64,000 bases of DNA from Anastrepha obliqua (GCF_027943255.1 NC_072895.1:31532001-31596000); one strand, 5' to 3'; numbered from the stretch's first letter, positions 43,454-55,090 are shown. Notes: generated by a model not told the origin, from the letters alone. Program-made: numbers and translations.

Positions 43454-43563
43454 ATCAGCGAGGGTTGGATACTCGGCCCGGAGCTGTGCGATATTTGGAC
43501 ATCGTGCGATGTGCTCTGCTGTACAGCGTCCATATTGCATCTCGTGGCGATTGCAGCTGACAG
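43454..43563 (+). CDS. 5-HT1B: 5-HT1B-type receptor, coding exon 3 (ECL1, TM3)
   Basis: Residues 221-256 plus two bases of R257. It holds W-I-L-G-P-E-L-C-D-I-W (ECL1 and start of TM3), the disulfide Cys at C232 (3.25), the amine-binding Asp at D239 (3.32) in T-S-C-D-V-L-C-C-T-A-S-I, and the D of the D-R-Y motif (D256). S-C-D-V-L-C-C-T-A-S-I-L-H-L is diagnostic of 5-HT1/5-HT7 receptors. Donor AG|GTGAGA; the split Arg codon is completed in exon 4. Confidence 0.96.
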
Positions 43564-43938
43564 GTGAGATGTCATACCCATCTCTTATTTCATGTACTTA
43601 AATAAAATAAAAATGAAATAAAATATGTGAGGGGATACAATTTATGAAAACAGCAACCCACACACATAAGTGCTTCTTTCCCACAACATATTGCGAAAGC
43701 GTAAAGGCATTATTTAAATTTAAGAAAGACATCTACTCTGTAAGTATAATTTAAATTTTAATTGCATATTTTGGATTCTAGCTTAATGAAACGGTGTTGT
43801 TGAGACTCTGTAGTAGTTCCTCCTCGTCTTTTAAGATATCTTTGAGTGACTTCTTATTTTAGTTTTTGGTCGGTTCCGAAAATTCGTGGAGTAGATGGAA
43901 ATTTAAGTCTTTCATATGATTTTAAAGGCCAAGTTATT
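43564..43938. other. start of intron 3, no recognised element
   Basis: Intron 3 spans 43564-54760. This stretch shows no TE motif. Confidence 0.55.
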
Positions 43939-43939
43939 A

Positions 43940-44690
43940 ATTATTTCGCACAAAGACGGCGGTCTGATGACTGACATCCAGGGCGTGTTTAACTTATGGA
44001 GAGAATACTTCTAGAACCTGTTAGATAGTGACAGCTGCCCATGTTACAGAGAATGCGAAAAGCCCGATACTTGACTCGTTGATGACGGCACTGTCGTTCT
44101 ACTATCCGAGCATGACGAGTTGAGAATAGCGTTAACAAGAAAGCCGCGGGTGCCGACGGACTGCCGGCTGAGCTATTCAGATATGGCGACGAGGAGCTGG
44201 TAAGGTGGTTGCCTTATGGATCAGCTCCTACGCAAAATATGGTCGGCATACCTGTCGATTGGAACTTAAGTGTACTCTGCCCAATCCACAAGAAATGTGA
44301 TTGCAATGTGAGCCAATTATCGCGGGATTATTCTTCTAAATATCACCTGTAAGGTTCTAGCGAACGCATTATGTGAATGGTTGAAGCCCACCATCAACCA
44401 ACTGATTCGACTTTATCATTGTGGCTGTAGACCTGGAAAGTACACCACCCAACGGATATTCACAATACGCCAAATCTTGGAAAGGACCCATGAAAGGAAA
44501 ATTGATACACACCATCTTTTCGTCGACGGCGATGGATTTGGTATCCTAGCAAAACTAATACGGCTATGCATTTTGACGTTGCTCAATACTTGCAGCGCCG
44601 TCAGACTTGGAAAAGACCTCTCAGACCTCTTATTTTTGTCGAAGGAAATAGATGTTTATGTAAGCTTGAATGTCTTTAGAGGCAAGTAGA
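43940..44690 (+). pseudogene. RTE/Jockey-type reverse transcriptase relic
   Basis: Broken frames give A-A-G-A-D-G-L-P-A-E-L-F-R-Y-G-D-E-E-L at 44145-44200, V-L-C-P-I-H-K-K at 44270-44293, and L-Y-H-C-G-C-R-P-G-K near 44410. It is the same family as 37030-38470, in opposite orientation. No complete domain. Confidence 0.65.
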
Positions 44691-45530
44691 GCAGATAGAA
44701 AGCCTGGGGATTGGTGCATGTTTTTGGCCGCTAGATCTGCCGATTAATTTCCCAGAATGCCTTCGTGACTTGGTATCCAGACGATACGTATTTTGTTTCC
44801 ATCTTTTATTAAGTAATCCCGTGTTTGGGAGAGAGTTTGACTACTACCGTAAATGTTGGATAGCAATTGTATTACCGAAAAGCTATCAGATTTCAACGCA
44901 AATTCCACTGCTTTTAGGGATAGCGGTTGCTTCGGATGAAGATATTGAGCTATAACTTGGTAACAAGCCTCCTGTTATCAGGGCATCATTGTTGTGTACT
45001 ACAGCGAAAGTTGTGCTATCGCCGTCTGTAAATATGTGAGTTACCTAGTTCGCCGAAGAGTTGACTCTGTTGACTAGTTCGAGGAGGTGTTTTTGAATAG
45101 TTCGGAGCTAGTGTTATATTTATAGAACTTGGGGAGGTCAGAGTTTATTGAGGTGGGGGAGAAGGTCCAGAGTGACTGTTAACACAATTTAAGCGATGGT
45201 TTTGGGATTTGAAATCCCAGGTTATACAGTGATGAAATGCACTCTCGTTTAGCGAACTTTATCTTGTATGTTCGTTTGTGTTTGGAAGCAGTCTTCAAGG
45301 TATTAAAAAGAAGTCCTTTGGTGGTGGTCAAAAGTTTCGCGATTAGCCTGAAATTGCGACTTCTGTATCTATCAGTGATAGATAGAGGCCAGCCTCGGAA
45401 AGTATGCACTTAGTAGGAGATGTTGGAAAGGCGTTAAGGCTTCTACGAACTGCGGTATGGTAAGCCTTGTTTAGTGATTTTATGTTCGAGATTGCGCAGG
45501 AAAACTCTTTGAGAAACTGATAAAGCATAG
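44690..45530 (-). pseudogene. I-type retrotransposon, thumb and RNase H relic
   Basis: Minus strand: S-L-N-A-F-P-T-S-P-T-K-C-I-L-S-E-A-G-L near 45460-45400, then Y-R-S-R-N-F-R-L-I-A-K-L, and at 44815-44700 I-R-I-V-W-I-P-S-H-E-G-I-L-G-N, stop, S-A-D-L-A-A, the RNase H C-terminal block. It butts head to head against the plus-strand R1-like element at 45531. Confidence 0.65.
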
Positions 45531-46950
45531 GCCTAGCGAAGCCGTAGAGAACAGCGGCGGCCTCTCCGACAGGCAGCATGGTTTTAGAAGTGGCAGATCT
45601 ACCTTAGGAGCCATCCAAGATATAATAGCTAGCGTAGAACATGCCCAGGCAGGTAATCGATACTCCAAACGCTTAGTATTACTAGCCACACTGGATATTA
45701 GAAATGCTTTCAACAGCTTAAGTTAGGACGACGTAATTGAAGCCTTAAATGTAAAATTCAAGATCCCGAATAAGGAAGTTAAATCAGATGATGATCCGAG
45801 TTCAGACATGGCTAGAAGACCATGGATTAAAGCTGGCCAAAGAGAAGACAGAGCTAATCCTTCTAACGAACAGACGTATCCCATTAGAAGTAGACATACA
45901 AGTACACGATGCCACTTTATCGACAAAAAGAGTGGTCAAGTACCTAGGAGTGCAATTAGACACACACATAAACCATGCTACCACAAGAGCTGTTAAGTAA
46001 GCTCATGGCAAACCTTGGAGGTCCAACGCAGAACAAGCGAAAACTTTTAATGGACACGACGAACTCGATTCTCTTATACGGATGCGAAATATGGGCAGAT
46101 TCGCTAAGGGTGCAATGCCGGCGGAAAACTCTGCAATCTGTGCAACGCACCTGTGCTCTCAGAGTGGCTTCGTCATGCAGAACAGTATCTAAAGCAGCGG
46201 TGTTAGTTATCAGCGGAACCATCCCTATAGATATTCTTGCACAAGAGCGCAAACGGAGATGGGAGGCAAAAAACACAGGAATCCCAGTTCCACGCTTCTC
46301 CGATATAAGAGTTCAAACGCTCACACTTTGGCAGGCAAGATAGAACTCTGAACGGTACGGTAGATGGAAAGCGAGACTAACACCCGATGTAAAGAAGTGG
46401 GTAGTAAGAAATAACGGTGAGGTTAACTATTACCTCACACAGTTTTTGTCCGGACATGGGTCCTTTCGCAAGTATATGGAGATACTGAGTATGATGCTGC
46501 GGAGCACACCTTCTTTAAATGCGAGAGGTGGAACATGGAGATAACAGGTCTGCAACGAGCTATTGGTGTATTTGCACCTGAAGAAATTATCGAGAAAATG
46601 ATGATAGACGAAGACAAATGGAATGCCGTCGCAAATTATGTTGAGGATATTATCCGAAAAAAAAGCGTGAAATGGAAAGTTATGCTGAAGAGCATTGAGC
46701 ATAGGTTTCCCAAAACAGGCGACCCCGGGACGCAGGGTGAGTAAGTAAGTGTCCTTTTTAAGACGCCGTCTTGGCCCTATACCTCGAAGCAATGCGGAAG
46801 CAATCCCGGGGTGGAGGGAAAAATACAGGGAAGAGGAGGGATATTTTTAGTGGAATCACCACACACGTAGTAGCGACGGTTACTATATGGTGCGAAGGCA
46901 CCAACAAAACAAAAACAAAAAAAAAACAAAAAATAGTATATTTGTCAATA
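45531..46950 (+). pseudogene. R1-type retrotransposon, RT to poly-A 3' end
   Basis: Frames with shifts give H-G-F-R-S-G-R-S-T-L-G-A-I and L-L-A-T-L-D-I-R-N-A-F-N-S (RT palm motif A, about 45570-45720). A deletion removes the palm Y-A-D-D. W-L-E-D-H-G-L-K-L-A, K-Y-L-G-V-Q-L-D, the thumb and W-E-A-K-N-T-G follow, and 46535-46744 encodes the C-terminus (K-W-N-A-V-A-N-Y-V-E-D-I). An A-rich tail at 46908-46935 probably marks the 3' end. Confidence 0.75.
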
Positions 46951-47480
46951 AGCTCTAGTTATGTTAATGAGGGTGTTTGTGTGGATATGAAGGTGCTTAG
47001 ATGAAAGGTATTTGATGATGCTAAGTCGGCTAGTAAGACTATTCCTGAGGTACAGACAATGTTCTATAAACGTGTATTTGTTGTCGAATACAATACCAAG
47101 TATCTTCAGCGCATTGGCTTCAGCTATATTTGTATTTTGATGATTAATTTGTATTTGAGGACATCCATCCTGTGGAAGACCTTCCATGGTGCTGTGGTGT
47201 TTTTTAAAGGCAACTTAACTAGGACTCACAAACCCATTTTTTGTTGACATAAGCCGTTTTGCTATCATTTTTTCAAATGTTTTTCCTAAGCAAGAAAGAA
47301 GTGATATGGGTCCGCAGCTATCGAGGCGATTTGTTGGCTTATTCAGTTTGGAAATTGGTATCACGTCGGCTGACAGCCAAGTGTGACATATACGCTCTTT
47401 TCCCATTGGCAATATTGATTTTCTCTAATGGAGTCAGTTTGCCCATACACCACGCGGCAGCTGCGAGCTTTTAATGATTC
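46940..47480 (-). pseudogene. Jockey-type reverse transcriptase fragment
   Basis: Minus strand 47395-47260 gives V-I-P-I-S-K-L-N-K-P-T-N ... P-I-S-L-L-S-C-L-G-K-T-F-E-K-M-I, the RT fingers. 47150-46990 gives L-K-I-L-G-I-V-F-D-N-K-Y-T-F (thumb). The palm between them is deleted. Confidence 0.65.
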
Positions 47481-48812
47481 ATTAATATAATATTTCACAA
47501 GATGCGAACATAAATCACATCTTCTTCACAGTTGGAGCTTAATAAATATGAAATCCTACAAATTACAATTTCCAATTGTTCTCCCTGTTTTTTTGTTTTT
47601 GTTTTGCCTATTTCACTCGAATTATAAATAATTACAGAACGAAGTCTCTAAAAGTTGAACGTCTCAATCAGTTGCTCGTCATTCGCTAAAGGCGGAAATA
47701 ATTAATGCCAATCAGCAGCGCGCACTGAAGTTATAATTGTAGCTGATTTATAATTACATTCTACTCGCTGCCGAAATAATTTGCATTTCTTGCGTATTTT
47801 GTTTGCTGCCACCAAATCTTGCCAAAATATTTAATCCCACGAACTGGAGCATGAAATCTGCTTTCTATAATTTTGTTGTTTTTCGCTATTCGTAATTCAA
47901 ATGAAAAGTAATTAAATGACATTTGCAGCAATGCGAAAATGGTTTGCAATTAATTATAAGTGTGTGTTGTATGCTGTATGGATGTGTGTGTGTGCCTGTG
48001 CGTATGTACGCGTATTGTTTGCTGTTTCGAGTGCAAAGCACAAGCGTCACTATGCCATGTCATTGCCAGCTTAGTTGAGGATGTTTACTGTACAAATTTA
48101 ATTTACTACTACTCCATATACATACATACATTTATGCATGCATACATACATACATTCATACATTCATACATACAGATAAAAGCGTGCGCGCATATTTATA
48201 GCTTCCAGAGGCATGCACAGCTGCTCTCCATTGTTGGCGCCCCCGCTAGAGCGCACGGGCAGCAACAGCGTGTAGCAGAAATAACATATTTTTGGGAAAA
48301 CAATATGCGAGTAAAGGCAAATATTAGTTTTACGTTAGGCACACATAGACACACATAGCCACACATAGCCACGCATAGCCTTTAATGTAAATTAAAACTT
48401 GATATTTATTTTTAATTTTTACAATTTTCCGCTGATGCATAATAATAAATAAAAGGCGCTTATGGGTAATTTCAAAGTCAATGTCAAAGTCACTCACCTG
48501 TGATTTTGGCGAGAACAACAAAAACAAAGTCGCTGCAAATACAACATATTTAGGTATGTGTAGTCTGTTCAAAAAGTGCACAGAATTTGTTTATAAAATG
48601 GAAATGCTTAAATTATGGTTAAATTATTCAATGATATTTATTTGATTCCCTTCAAAGTAGTCTGCAAGGTAGCCAACATACAGGGGCGCGCACAGCTGCG
48701 CGCATGATTTTTTTTTTTTATTATTTACAATATTTTTCGACTTAAAGTATTTTTATGTTTTTTCTAACCAGCGCATCATAAATCTAACATTGAAACTTTA
48801 TACGAAATTAGG
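47481..48812. other. intron 3 sequence without recognised features
   Basis: Includes a CATA/CATT repeat patch at 48110-48175 and ACACATAGCC repeats at 48340-48380. 48200-48260 is GC-richer and unique. No TE protein motif seen. Confidence 0.5.
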
Positions 48813-48813
48813 T

Positions 48814-49379
48814 AAAAATCAACAAATTTTCAACAAAATTTTGAGTTTTTGAAACTGAATCTTTAGAAAATTTTTGGGCTCATGAAAGTTTAGTAAGCTA
48901 AATGCCAGTTTTATGAGATTAAAAATTTTCCGGACATCTTTTAGCATTTTCCCCATATAAAAAAATATTTTTTGTGGAAAAAACTCGCAAAAGAAATTAA
49001 AACAAGCCAAATCTATTTTGATTATTTTTAGTTTTTGTTTTTTTTTTTGTTTTTTGTAGCACCAACGCTATTTTTTACAGTGCTAGAGTATTACAGTAAA
49101 AACAAATTTTCAACAAAATTTTGAATTTTTGAAACGAATCTTTAGAAAATTTTTTGGCACATGAAAGTTTCGTAAATTAAATGCCAGTTAAAGCTATTAA
49201 AATTGTCCCGACCTTTTTTGCATTTTTTTCCTCATAAAAATATACTTTTTGTGGAAAAAATGCGCAAAACAAATTAAAACGAGCCAACTCTATTTTGATT
49301 ATTTTTAATTTTTAATTTTTTTTTTTGTTTTTTTTTTTTTGTAGAACCAGCTCTATTTTTTTACAGAGAGTATTACAAG
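48814..49379. repeat. tandem duplication of a ~283-bp AT-rich unit
   Basis: Unit 1 (48814-49096) and unit 2 (49097-49379) share, in order, CAACAAATTTTCAACAAAATTTTGA, AATCTTTAGAAAATTTTT, AAATGCCAGTT, TTTTTGTGGAAAAAA, AAATTAAAACRAGCC and TTGTAG-A-C-C-A-R-C-G/T-C-T-A-T near the end, at roughly 85% similarity. No coding capacity. Confidence 0.9.
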
Positions 49380-49384
49380 GAACA

Positions 49385-49780
49385 AGTTGACTGATAGACT
49401 GCCTAATGAAAGCTATGCAAGTATATCATAGGCCTTAAACCCTCGCCAGGTGTCAATTCTGCATCTATTCAACTATGAGTCGACAACTTCACGAGATCTT
49501 ACCATAGAAGACGTCGGTCTGAGTTGGATTCCTGCGGCTACTCGGCAATTCGTTGTGACAGAACCAAACAAGAAATTAGCGAACATTCTCGTAAAACTTG
49601 GCAGGAAAGTCCTAAGAGTACAGGGTGCAACGATTGTGGTCAGCATATGGCTACCACGGGGATCATTGACGACCCAATCTATGTCTATTTGGTCGTGAAA
49701 ATGAGCACACTGCAGAGCATTTACTATCTGCTGCATTTTATAAATCGCCCAAGAGACGTCATGAGAAAATATTTCTTTCA
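49385..49780 (+). pseudogene. I/R1-type retrotransposon fragment
   Basis: Matches 28560-28830 (G-V-N-S-A-S-I-Q-L, D-V-G-L-S-W, a Q-H-M-A-type knuckle lead-in) in plus orientation, with stops. It covers the region between RNase H and the knuckle only. Confidence 0.55.
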
Positions 49781-50649
49781 AATCGAATCGCCACTTAAAA
49801 CTTGCACTTTGTTATATTAAAATTTATTGGGCTATAAAATTGCATGCTTCAAATTTTTCTAAAAAATCGTATTAGTAATTTAAAAATTTAGACGAAAATG
49901 TATTGAACTTAAAGAGTGAGCAATATTAAAAAAAATGATAATCATAAAATAAGTATAATTAATAATAATAAAAAAAAAATTCTAACTCCAAAAACATTGT
50001 AAATATTACAAAAAAAAAAATCATACTTCACTCAATTATGTTCGCCACTGCATATACTCGAACTATTCTTCCAATTTTTCAAAACAATTTCTTTGTCCGA
50101 CATTGGAATCTCCATTATCTTCTTTTGAGAATTCTTTTTTAACGCCTCAATCATCACGGCGCGTTTCGCGCTACTTAATAAATTTAGTCGTGGCAATAGA
50201 AAAAAGTCACACTACGCCATCTCAAATGAGTACCGAGCTTTTGGAATATTGTTAACATTTTTTTTTTTTGAACCACTTGTCCCGCACGGGAAGAAATGTG
50301 TGAAGTGATGCAGAAACCCAGATTTTTTCATCCTCAATTCTGGTATCTTTCGATCAGTATTCTCCCTCAAACTCTTCAATAGGCAAATGTGATACTCCTG
50401 CTTTTACTGCTTAATGTAATTAGTTTAGACGCCAGGGCAATGTAAAAAACGGGCTCTTGAACGTATGTCGATATTCAAAACGTCGAAACTAAAAACACCG
50501 AACAGAAACTGTCGGAAAATCTAATAATTAGAAAACGAAGAATGGCGAAAAAAACATTTCGAAAAAAAATTTTACAAAAAAAGAAGGAAGTAATGTCATT
50601 TATTTATCTGTATAAATACATTAAATTTATTTCAGTTAAATATTATTGT
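49781..50649. other. intron 3 sequence without recognised features
   Basis: AT-rich with A runs. No motif recognised. Confidence 0.5.
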
Positions 50650-51790
50650 GTAGGGGATAAAGTTTCCGTCCTTTCTTAGCCAAAGTTACGAATTATTTAA
50701 ACAATTAAAAAATATGTGAAATTATGTAACGTATGTGCCATTGGAAGTTATAACTTTAGTCCATCTTTCAGGCGGCATTTCTCTGACGAAAAATTCGAGT
50801 TCTTTTGACCCCATCCATTCATTGAGCCACTTTGCGATGCTCTCGTAAGAACTGAACCACTCTCCAATAAGGGCTGACTGCATTGATCGGAACAGATAAT
50901 AATCCGAAGGTGTTATGTCTGAGGAATACCGCGGATGGGGCAAGATTTCCCAATGTAGTTCCTCTAAATATTTCTGAACCGATTTAGCAATGTCTGGCCT
51001 AGCGTTGTTATGCAGTAATATCAGTTTGTTACGACTACCATCCCGTTCCGGCCACTTTTCTTTGAGAGCTCGATTTAAACGCATTAGCTGCAGTCGGTAA
51101 GGATCGCCAGTGATGATTTCAGTTGGTTTCAGATGGTTTAAGGAGTTTATAACAGATGACACCCTTCTTATCCCACTAGAAGCACAACATAATCTTTGAA
51201 GCAGGGACATTTCCTTTCGCTGTCGATGAACCTGGTTTCCTTGGTGCACCTGGCAGGCTATAACATTTTCAGCGCTTTAGATTATATGCACAGGTCTATT
51301 TTTCGTCGCCAGTGACGATGCGATGCAGAAAACCTTTTCTTTTCTGCCGTTCAAGAAACCTCTCACACGTCACCAAACGTCTCTCGAAATCCGTCTTGTT
51401 CAATTGATGTGGCAGGTAACTTTCCAGACCATTCCCATCGCATGCAAACGTTTACCGACGGTTGATCTGTCAACATCCAACTCTTTGGACATATCATCAA
51501 GGGTTGGACATTCGTATTTATCCCATAATTGTTGTGGTTGAGTATCTTGGATTTTTTTCTGTGTCCCTTCGGGATCTTTATCGCTCACGTCGAAATTGCC
51601 ACTTTGAAAGCGTCCAAACCACTCTTTACGAGTTGTATTTGATAGAGCACGATTACCATAAATATTGATCAATATACAACACGTTACAGCTGCACTTTTC
51701 TTTAAAAAGTAATAATGAAGCATGACTTCCCACAAATGCTGTTTTTTTGGGATGAACGTAGACATTTTTCACATCAGATAAAAAGGGATC
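50650..51790 (-). pseudogene. mariner (DD34D type) with a lost catalytic Asp
   Basis: Minus strand 51765-51400 (121 codons) encodes the helix-turn-helix domain: L-R-E-V-like start, K-K-S-A-A, N-T-T-R-K-E-W-F-G-R-F-Q-S-G-N-F-D-V, G-K-R-L-H-A-M-G-M. 51249-50722 encodes the catalytic half: L-L-H-N-N-A-R-P-D (usual H-D-N-A-R-P-H), then W-E-I-L-P-H-P-R-Y-S-S-D and T-P-S-D-Y-Y-L-F with the third Asp, ending at a natural stop. The second catalytic Asp is Asn (codon 51007-51009), and frameshifts lie between 51250 and 51400. The element cannot be catalytic. Confidence 0.8.
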
Positions 51791-51964
51791 TTTACGCTTC
51801 AAACGAATGTCACCTACTGCGATTTAGGCCTCACATATACACCTTTAAATCACCTGTATATTACCAGAGCGGAGACAAAAATAGTATCAGCAGCGACACC
51901 TCTTTTACGAGGGCGGAAACATATTCCCATACCCAATATATTTTATATCAGCAGCCATAGTCGA

Positions 51965-52345
51965 TTTGTGGGTTTGTGCATGACTATCATTCGACCGTGC
52001 ACAGGTTGCAAACACTTGGCGTGAAACACCAAACGATAGAATTTATTTTTTTTTTGTATAAAAATCGGCAGCCTTTCGGCAAGCAATGGCAAACATCCGA
52101 ATGCATGTAAATATTTGTGCTACGGAAAAACTTCTCATACAAATCTATCCTCCATTCGGGAGTGCCATAGAATTGTAGGTTCCTCAACTGTGGAAAACTT
52201 CAAAAAGAACAATGAAAAGCTCTACAGGAAAAACCTTCGCCATTCGGTGTCGGCTTAAAACTGTAGATCCCATCATTTGTGGAACAATATCAAGACGCAC
52301 ACCACAAATAAAAGGTGGAGATCGGCCTAATACCTAATAATTTAT
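51965..52345 (+). mobile_element. tRNA-derived SINE, copy 5 (rearranged)
   Basis: Plus orientation. 51965-52195 carries a diverged head, GGCAGCCTTTCGGCAAGC and AATGGCAAACATCCGAATG. 52220-52345 carries TTCGGTGTCGGCTTAAAACTGTAG, ATTTGTGGAACAATATCAAGACGC and the 3' end. Part of the body appears twice with different sequence, so two copies or an internal duplication are present. Confidence 0.65.
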
Positions 52346-53300
52346 ATAATACAATATACATACATATATATATGTATATACCCGAAGCCACCGACATTGT
52401 GTTAATAAAAAGAAATTCAACAGTCAGTAATGCTGAAGTTCTTAAGGGCAAATTTCTCTAACCAAGCAAAGCATGGCTTTGTTTTTCGTTTGAGGCATCG
52501 CCAGATTTGCCCATTTGCTAAATTTCTCTTCCGAAATTTAGAAATTTCCTAACAAAATAAAACCACCAATTCACCAGCGTATTATAATAAACACACATAC
52601 ACATGCAAAGTATTCCTGTCTATAAATCAATATTTTTTAATTCCATAATTCTGATTTGATAGGTAAATATTGGATTGTTTTTGTGTCAGTGGCAAGGCGC
52701 GCTATGATTTATTGTTTTTTGGCATTGATTTGGCAAAGCCAAAAGGTAAATTGGAATCAAAATAGATTTATTGCTAGTAATCAGCGAGCGGCTGTGCATC
52801 CATAAATAAACAAATAAATGTTCCTCGCACCTCTGTTGCACTGCAGTCGAATTGTGTTTGTAAATAGCCATTGAAGTAGTCATAAATACGCATAGGTGGT
52901 GGATGTGTTTGACGAGCAAAGGTAGCTAAATGTGTTTATTATTAATAATTGTGCATTAGGCGTAATTTCCCCATTTAGTATTGAACATTTATTTCACTTT
53001 ATTTTTGCGCTAATGTGATTTCACGTTACATTTTGCTCAGAGGAAACAGCAGATGAAATCCAATTACCACAAAAGCAGTTTGTATGTGTAGAAAATGCAT
53101 GAACTTATTTACTTGAATTTAAAAATTGCACGCCAAAATGAGGTTATCTAAATAATGAGCCATTCCATCTTGATGACAAGTTCAGAAGCGGTATTTAAGC
53201 TATTCGAGACCTTCGACACCTTGGGTTGCGAAAGAAAGAAATCTAAGTTTTTGGTTAAAACACACAAATGGAGTAGATGAGAAAAATTTAGATTTTTTTT
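52346..53300. other. intron 3 sequence without recognised features
   Basis: AT-rich unique-looking DNA. No motif recognised. Confidence 0.5.
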
Positions 53301-53334
53301 AATATCTTCCCCATCAAGGAAGGCCACTCGTGTG

Positions 53335-53385
53335 ATGCCAGGGCTTTCCTATCCACCACCTGGGGCGCGCCCAATGGGAGATCTA
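53335..53385 (-). mobile_element. GC-rich leader module (copy C)
   Basis: Matches the RLE-element leader: TTTCCTATCCACCACCTGGG then GCGCGCCCAATGGGAGA, against CCCCTATCCGCCACCCGGG and ACGCGTCCGATGGGAGA at 5535-5577. The flanks do not match. It lies 200 bases from the 3' part of an R1-type element in the same orientation. Confidence 0.5.
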
Positions 53386-53589
53386 ACAACTCCTCACGTG
53401 TGCTTATTAAAAGCTGTTTTTTTTCTTCCGGGATGACGCCCGTGAAGAGAGAACTCTTATGAGTACTGCTATACCGGCATAGCAGTATTCACGACTTGTA
53501 GCCTTACAGCTACACCTACGTACTAAACACCTCTCCAGTATCTACCACTCTCCCCGCGGAACAGTCCAAAAAAGGAATTATCTCACCGG

Positions 53590-54186
53590 GCTGGTTAGCT
53601 CATAGGCTGCTAAATATTTGGTCTACGAACCTCCACGCGTCTTAAATCAGTGTGGATATGTTTTACATGCGCACAGATGCGCTTCCAGTTAGCATTCGAT
53701 TTTAGCATAAAATCTATGATGTTCTCTCCGCTCAATATGCTACGGGTTTCGGGAGCATAGCGTGGGCATTGAAACAAGACGTGATCAGTCCCTCTCCTTG
53801 CAGATTGGGTAGTTTGGTGAACTATCATGGCCGAATCTATGAAGGTATTTTCGAAACGCCACGTGCCCTGAAAGGAATTGGGTTAGATGGAATTTTGTTT
53901 TCCCATGGTTCCTTTCTAACCACGTCGTAAGAATAGGTATTAGCCCATGCGTTCATCTGCCTTTCGGTGATCTGTTCCACCGGTCTTGCCAGTGGGCAAT
54001 CGAACGACGCCTTTCTTCTTCTGCAATATTTTTACGACTTGCTCTACCGTCGGACTTGGATAGCCTTGAATACACTCTCTGCCATTCTTTCGTCAAAATG
54101 TCTACGGGGACTAGACCTGCAATAATGAAGGAAGCATCGTCCGAAATTGTATTTAGTTTCTGCAAAGGCATTTCTTCCTTCGCCGA
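53590..54186 (-). pseudogene. R1-type retrotransposon C-terminal part, cut by a SINE
   Basis: Minus strand 54180-53950 gives D-A-S-F-I-I-A-G-L-V-P-V-D-I-L (thumb) and E-E-R-R-R-S-I-A-H-W-Q-D-R-W-N. Then 53900-53860 H-L-T-Q-F-L-S-G-H, and 53828-53610 R-G-T-D-H-V-L-F-Q-C-P-R-Y, the knuckle. Several frameshifts. Homology stops where the SINE begins. Confidence 0.7.
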
Positions 54187-54508
54187 CCACCGTGGCCGAA
54201 TGGGTTGGTGCGTGACTACCATTCGGAATTCACAGAGAGAACGTAGGATCGAATCTTGGTGAAACACCTAAATGAAAAAAAAGTGTTTTCTAATAGCGGT
54301 CGCCCCTCGGCAGGCAATGGCAAACCTCCGAGTGTATTTCTGCCATGAAAAAGTTCCTCATAAAAATATCTGCCGTTCGTAGTCGGCTTGAAACTGTAGG
54401 TCCCTCCATTTGTGGAACAACATCAAGACGCACACCACAAATACGAGGAGGAGCTCGGCCAAACACCCAAAACGGGTGTACGTGCCAATTATATAATATA
54501 TATATATA
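54187..54508 (+). mobile_element. tRNA-derived SINE, reference plus-strand copy
   Basis: Head with RNA polymerase III promoter: A box TGGCCGAATGG at 54193-54203 and B box GGATCGAATCT at 54246-54256 (GGTTCGAATCT in better copies), 43 bases apart as in tRNAs. A body of about 230 bases with GCGGTCGCCCCTCGGCAGGC, TCCGAGTGTATTTCTGCC and CTCCATTTGTGGAACAACAT follows. It ends CCAATTATATAATATATATA. Six to nine copies or fragments occur in this window. It encodes no protein and would depend on an RT supplied in trans. Confidence 0.9.
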
Positions 54509-54760
54509 AACAGAAGATGTTTGACAGTGAAACAAAACACGAAATGTGCGTCAGCTGTTTAAACCAACTGTTTAAAAAGATATTAGCTATAAAATCACCC
54601 GTTATATATAAAGACATTTCTTTCTTTAAACAAAGTGCACTAACATATAAAACAAAACCTCCTCAGCATTTTCATAATGTTTGTTGGCAATACTTACCTA
54701 CATAGTTTGTGCTTATATTGATTACGTGTCTATAACATCCCCTCGGAATTTCCTTTTCAG
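54509..54760. other. 3' end of intron 3
   Basis: Unique sequence leading to the acceptor GGAATTTCCTTTTCAG at 54745-54760, with a good pyrimidine tract. Confidence 0.6.
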
Positions 54761-54950
54761 ATACTGGACCGTCACCAACATTGACTATAGCAATGTGCGC
54801 ACGCCTAGTCGTGTCTTCTGCATGATTTTTTGCGTTTGGTTTACGGCGCTCATCATTTCGTTGGCGCCACAATTCGGCTGGAAGGATCCCGAGTATATGC
54901 AGCGCATCGAAGAACAAAAATGCATGGTTTCACAGGATGTGGCATATCAG
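54761..54950 (+). CDS. 5-HT1B: 5-HT1B-type receptor, coding exon 4 (D-R-Y, TM4, ECL2)
   Basis: Completes R257 and codes Y258-Q320. It contains the rest of D-R-Y-W-T-V-T-N, the second intracellular loop (N-I-D-Y-S-N-V-R-T-P-S-R), TM4 (about 274-291), the second extracellular loop F-G-W-K-D-P-E-Y-M-Q-R-I-E-E and the disulfide Cys C311 in E-Q-K-C-M-V-S-Q-D. F-G-W-K-D-P is typical of arthropod 5-HT1 receptors. Y-W-T-V in place of Y-W-A-V and R-T-P-x-R-V-F favour 5-HT1B over 5-HT1A. Donor CAG|GTAGGA is slightly weak. Confidence 0.96.
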
Positions 54951-55090
54951 GTAGGAGTGAATGCAAAATAGACCATCTCGCATATGCGAAAGACAATAAT
55001 TTGTGAAAAAAAGAAAAAATATGGCTATTTTATGCTAAACAATTTTTTTATATTTCAATTTTTTTCTTTGTTTTTTTTTATTCTCTGCAG

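Noticed and set aside
54187..54275. tRNA gene
   Set aside because: A and B boxes fit, but the arms do not form a full cloverleaf by eye and the same head is attached to a repeated body in many copies; it is a SINE head.
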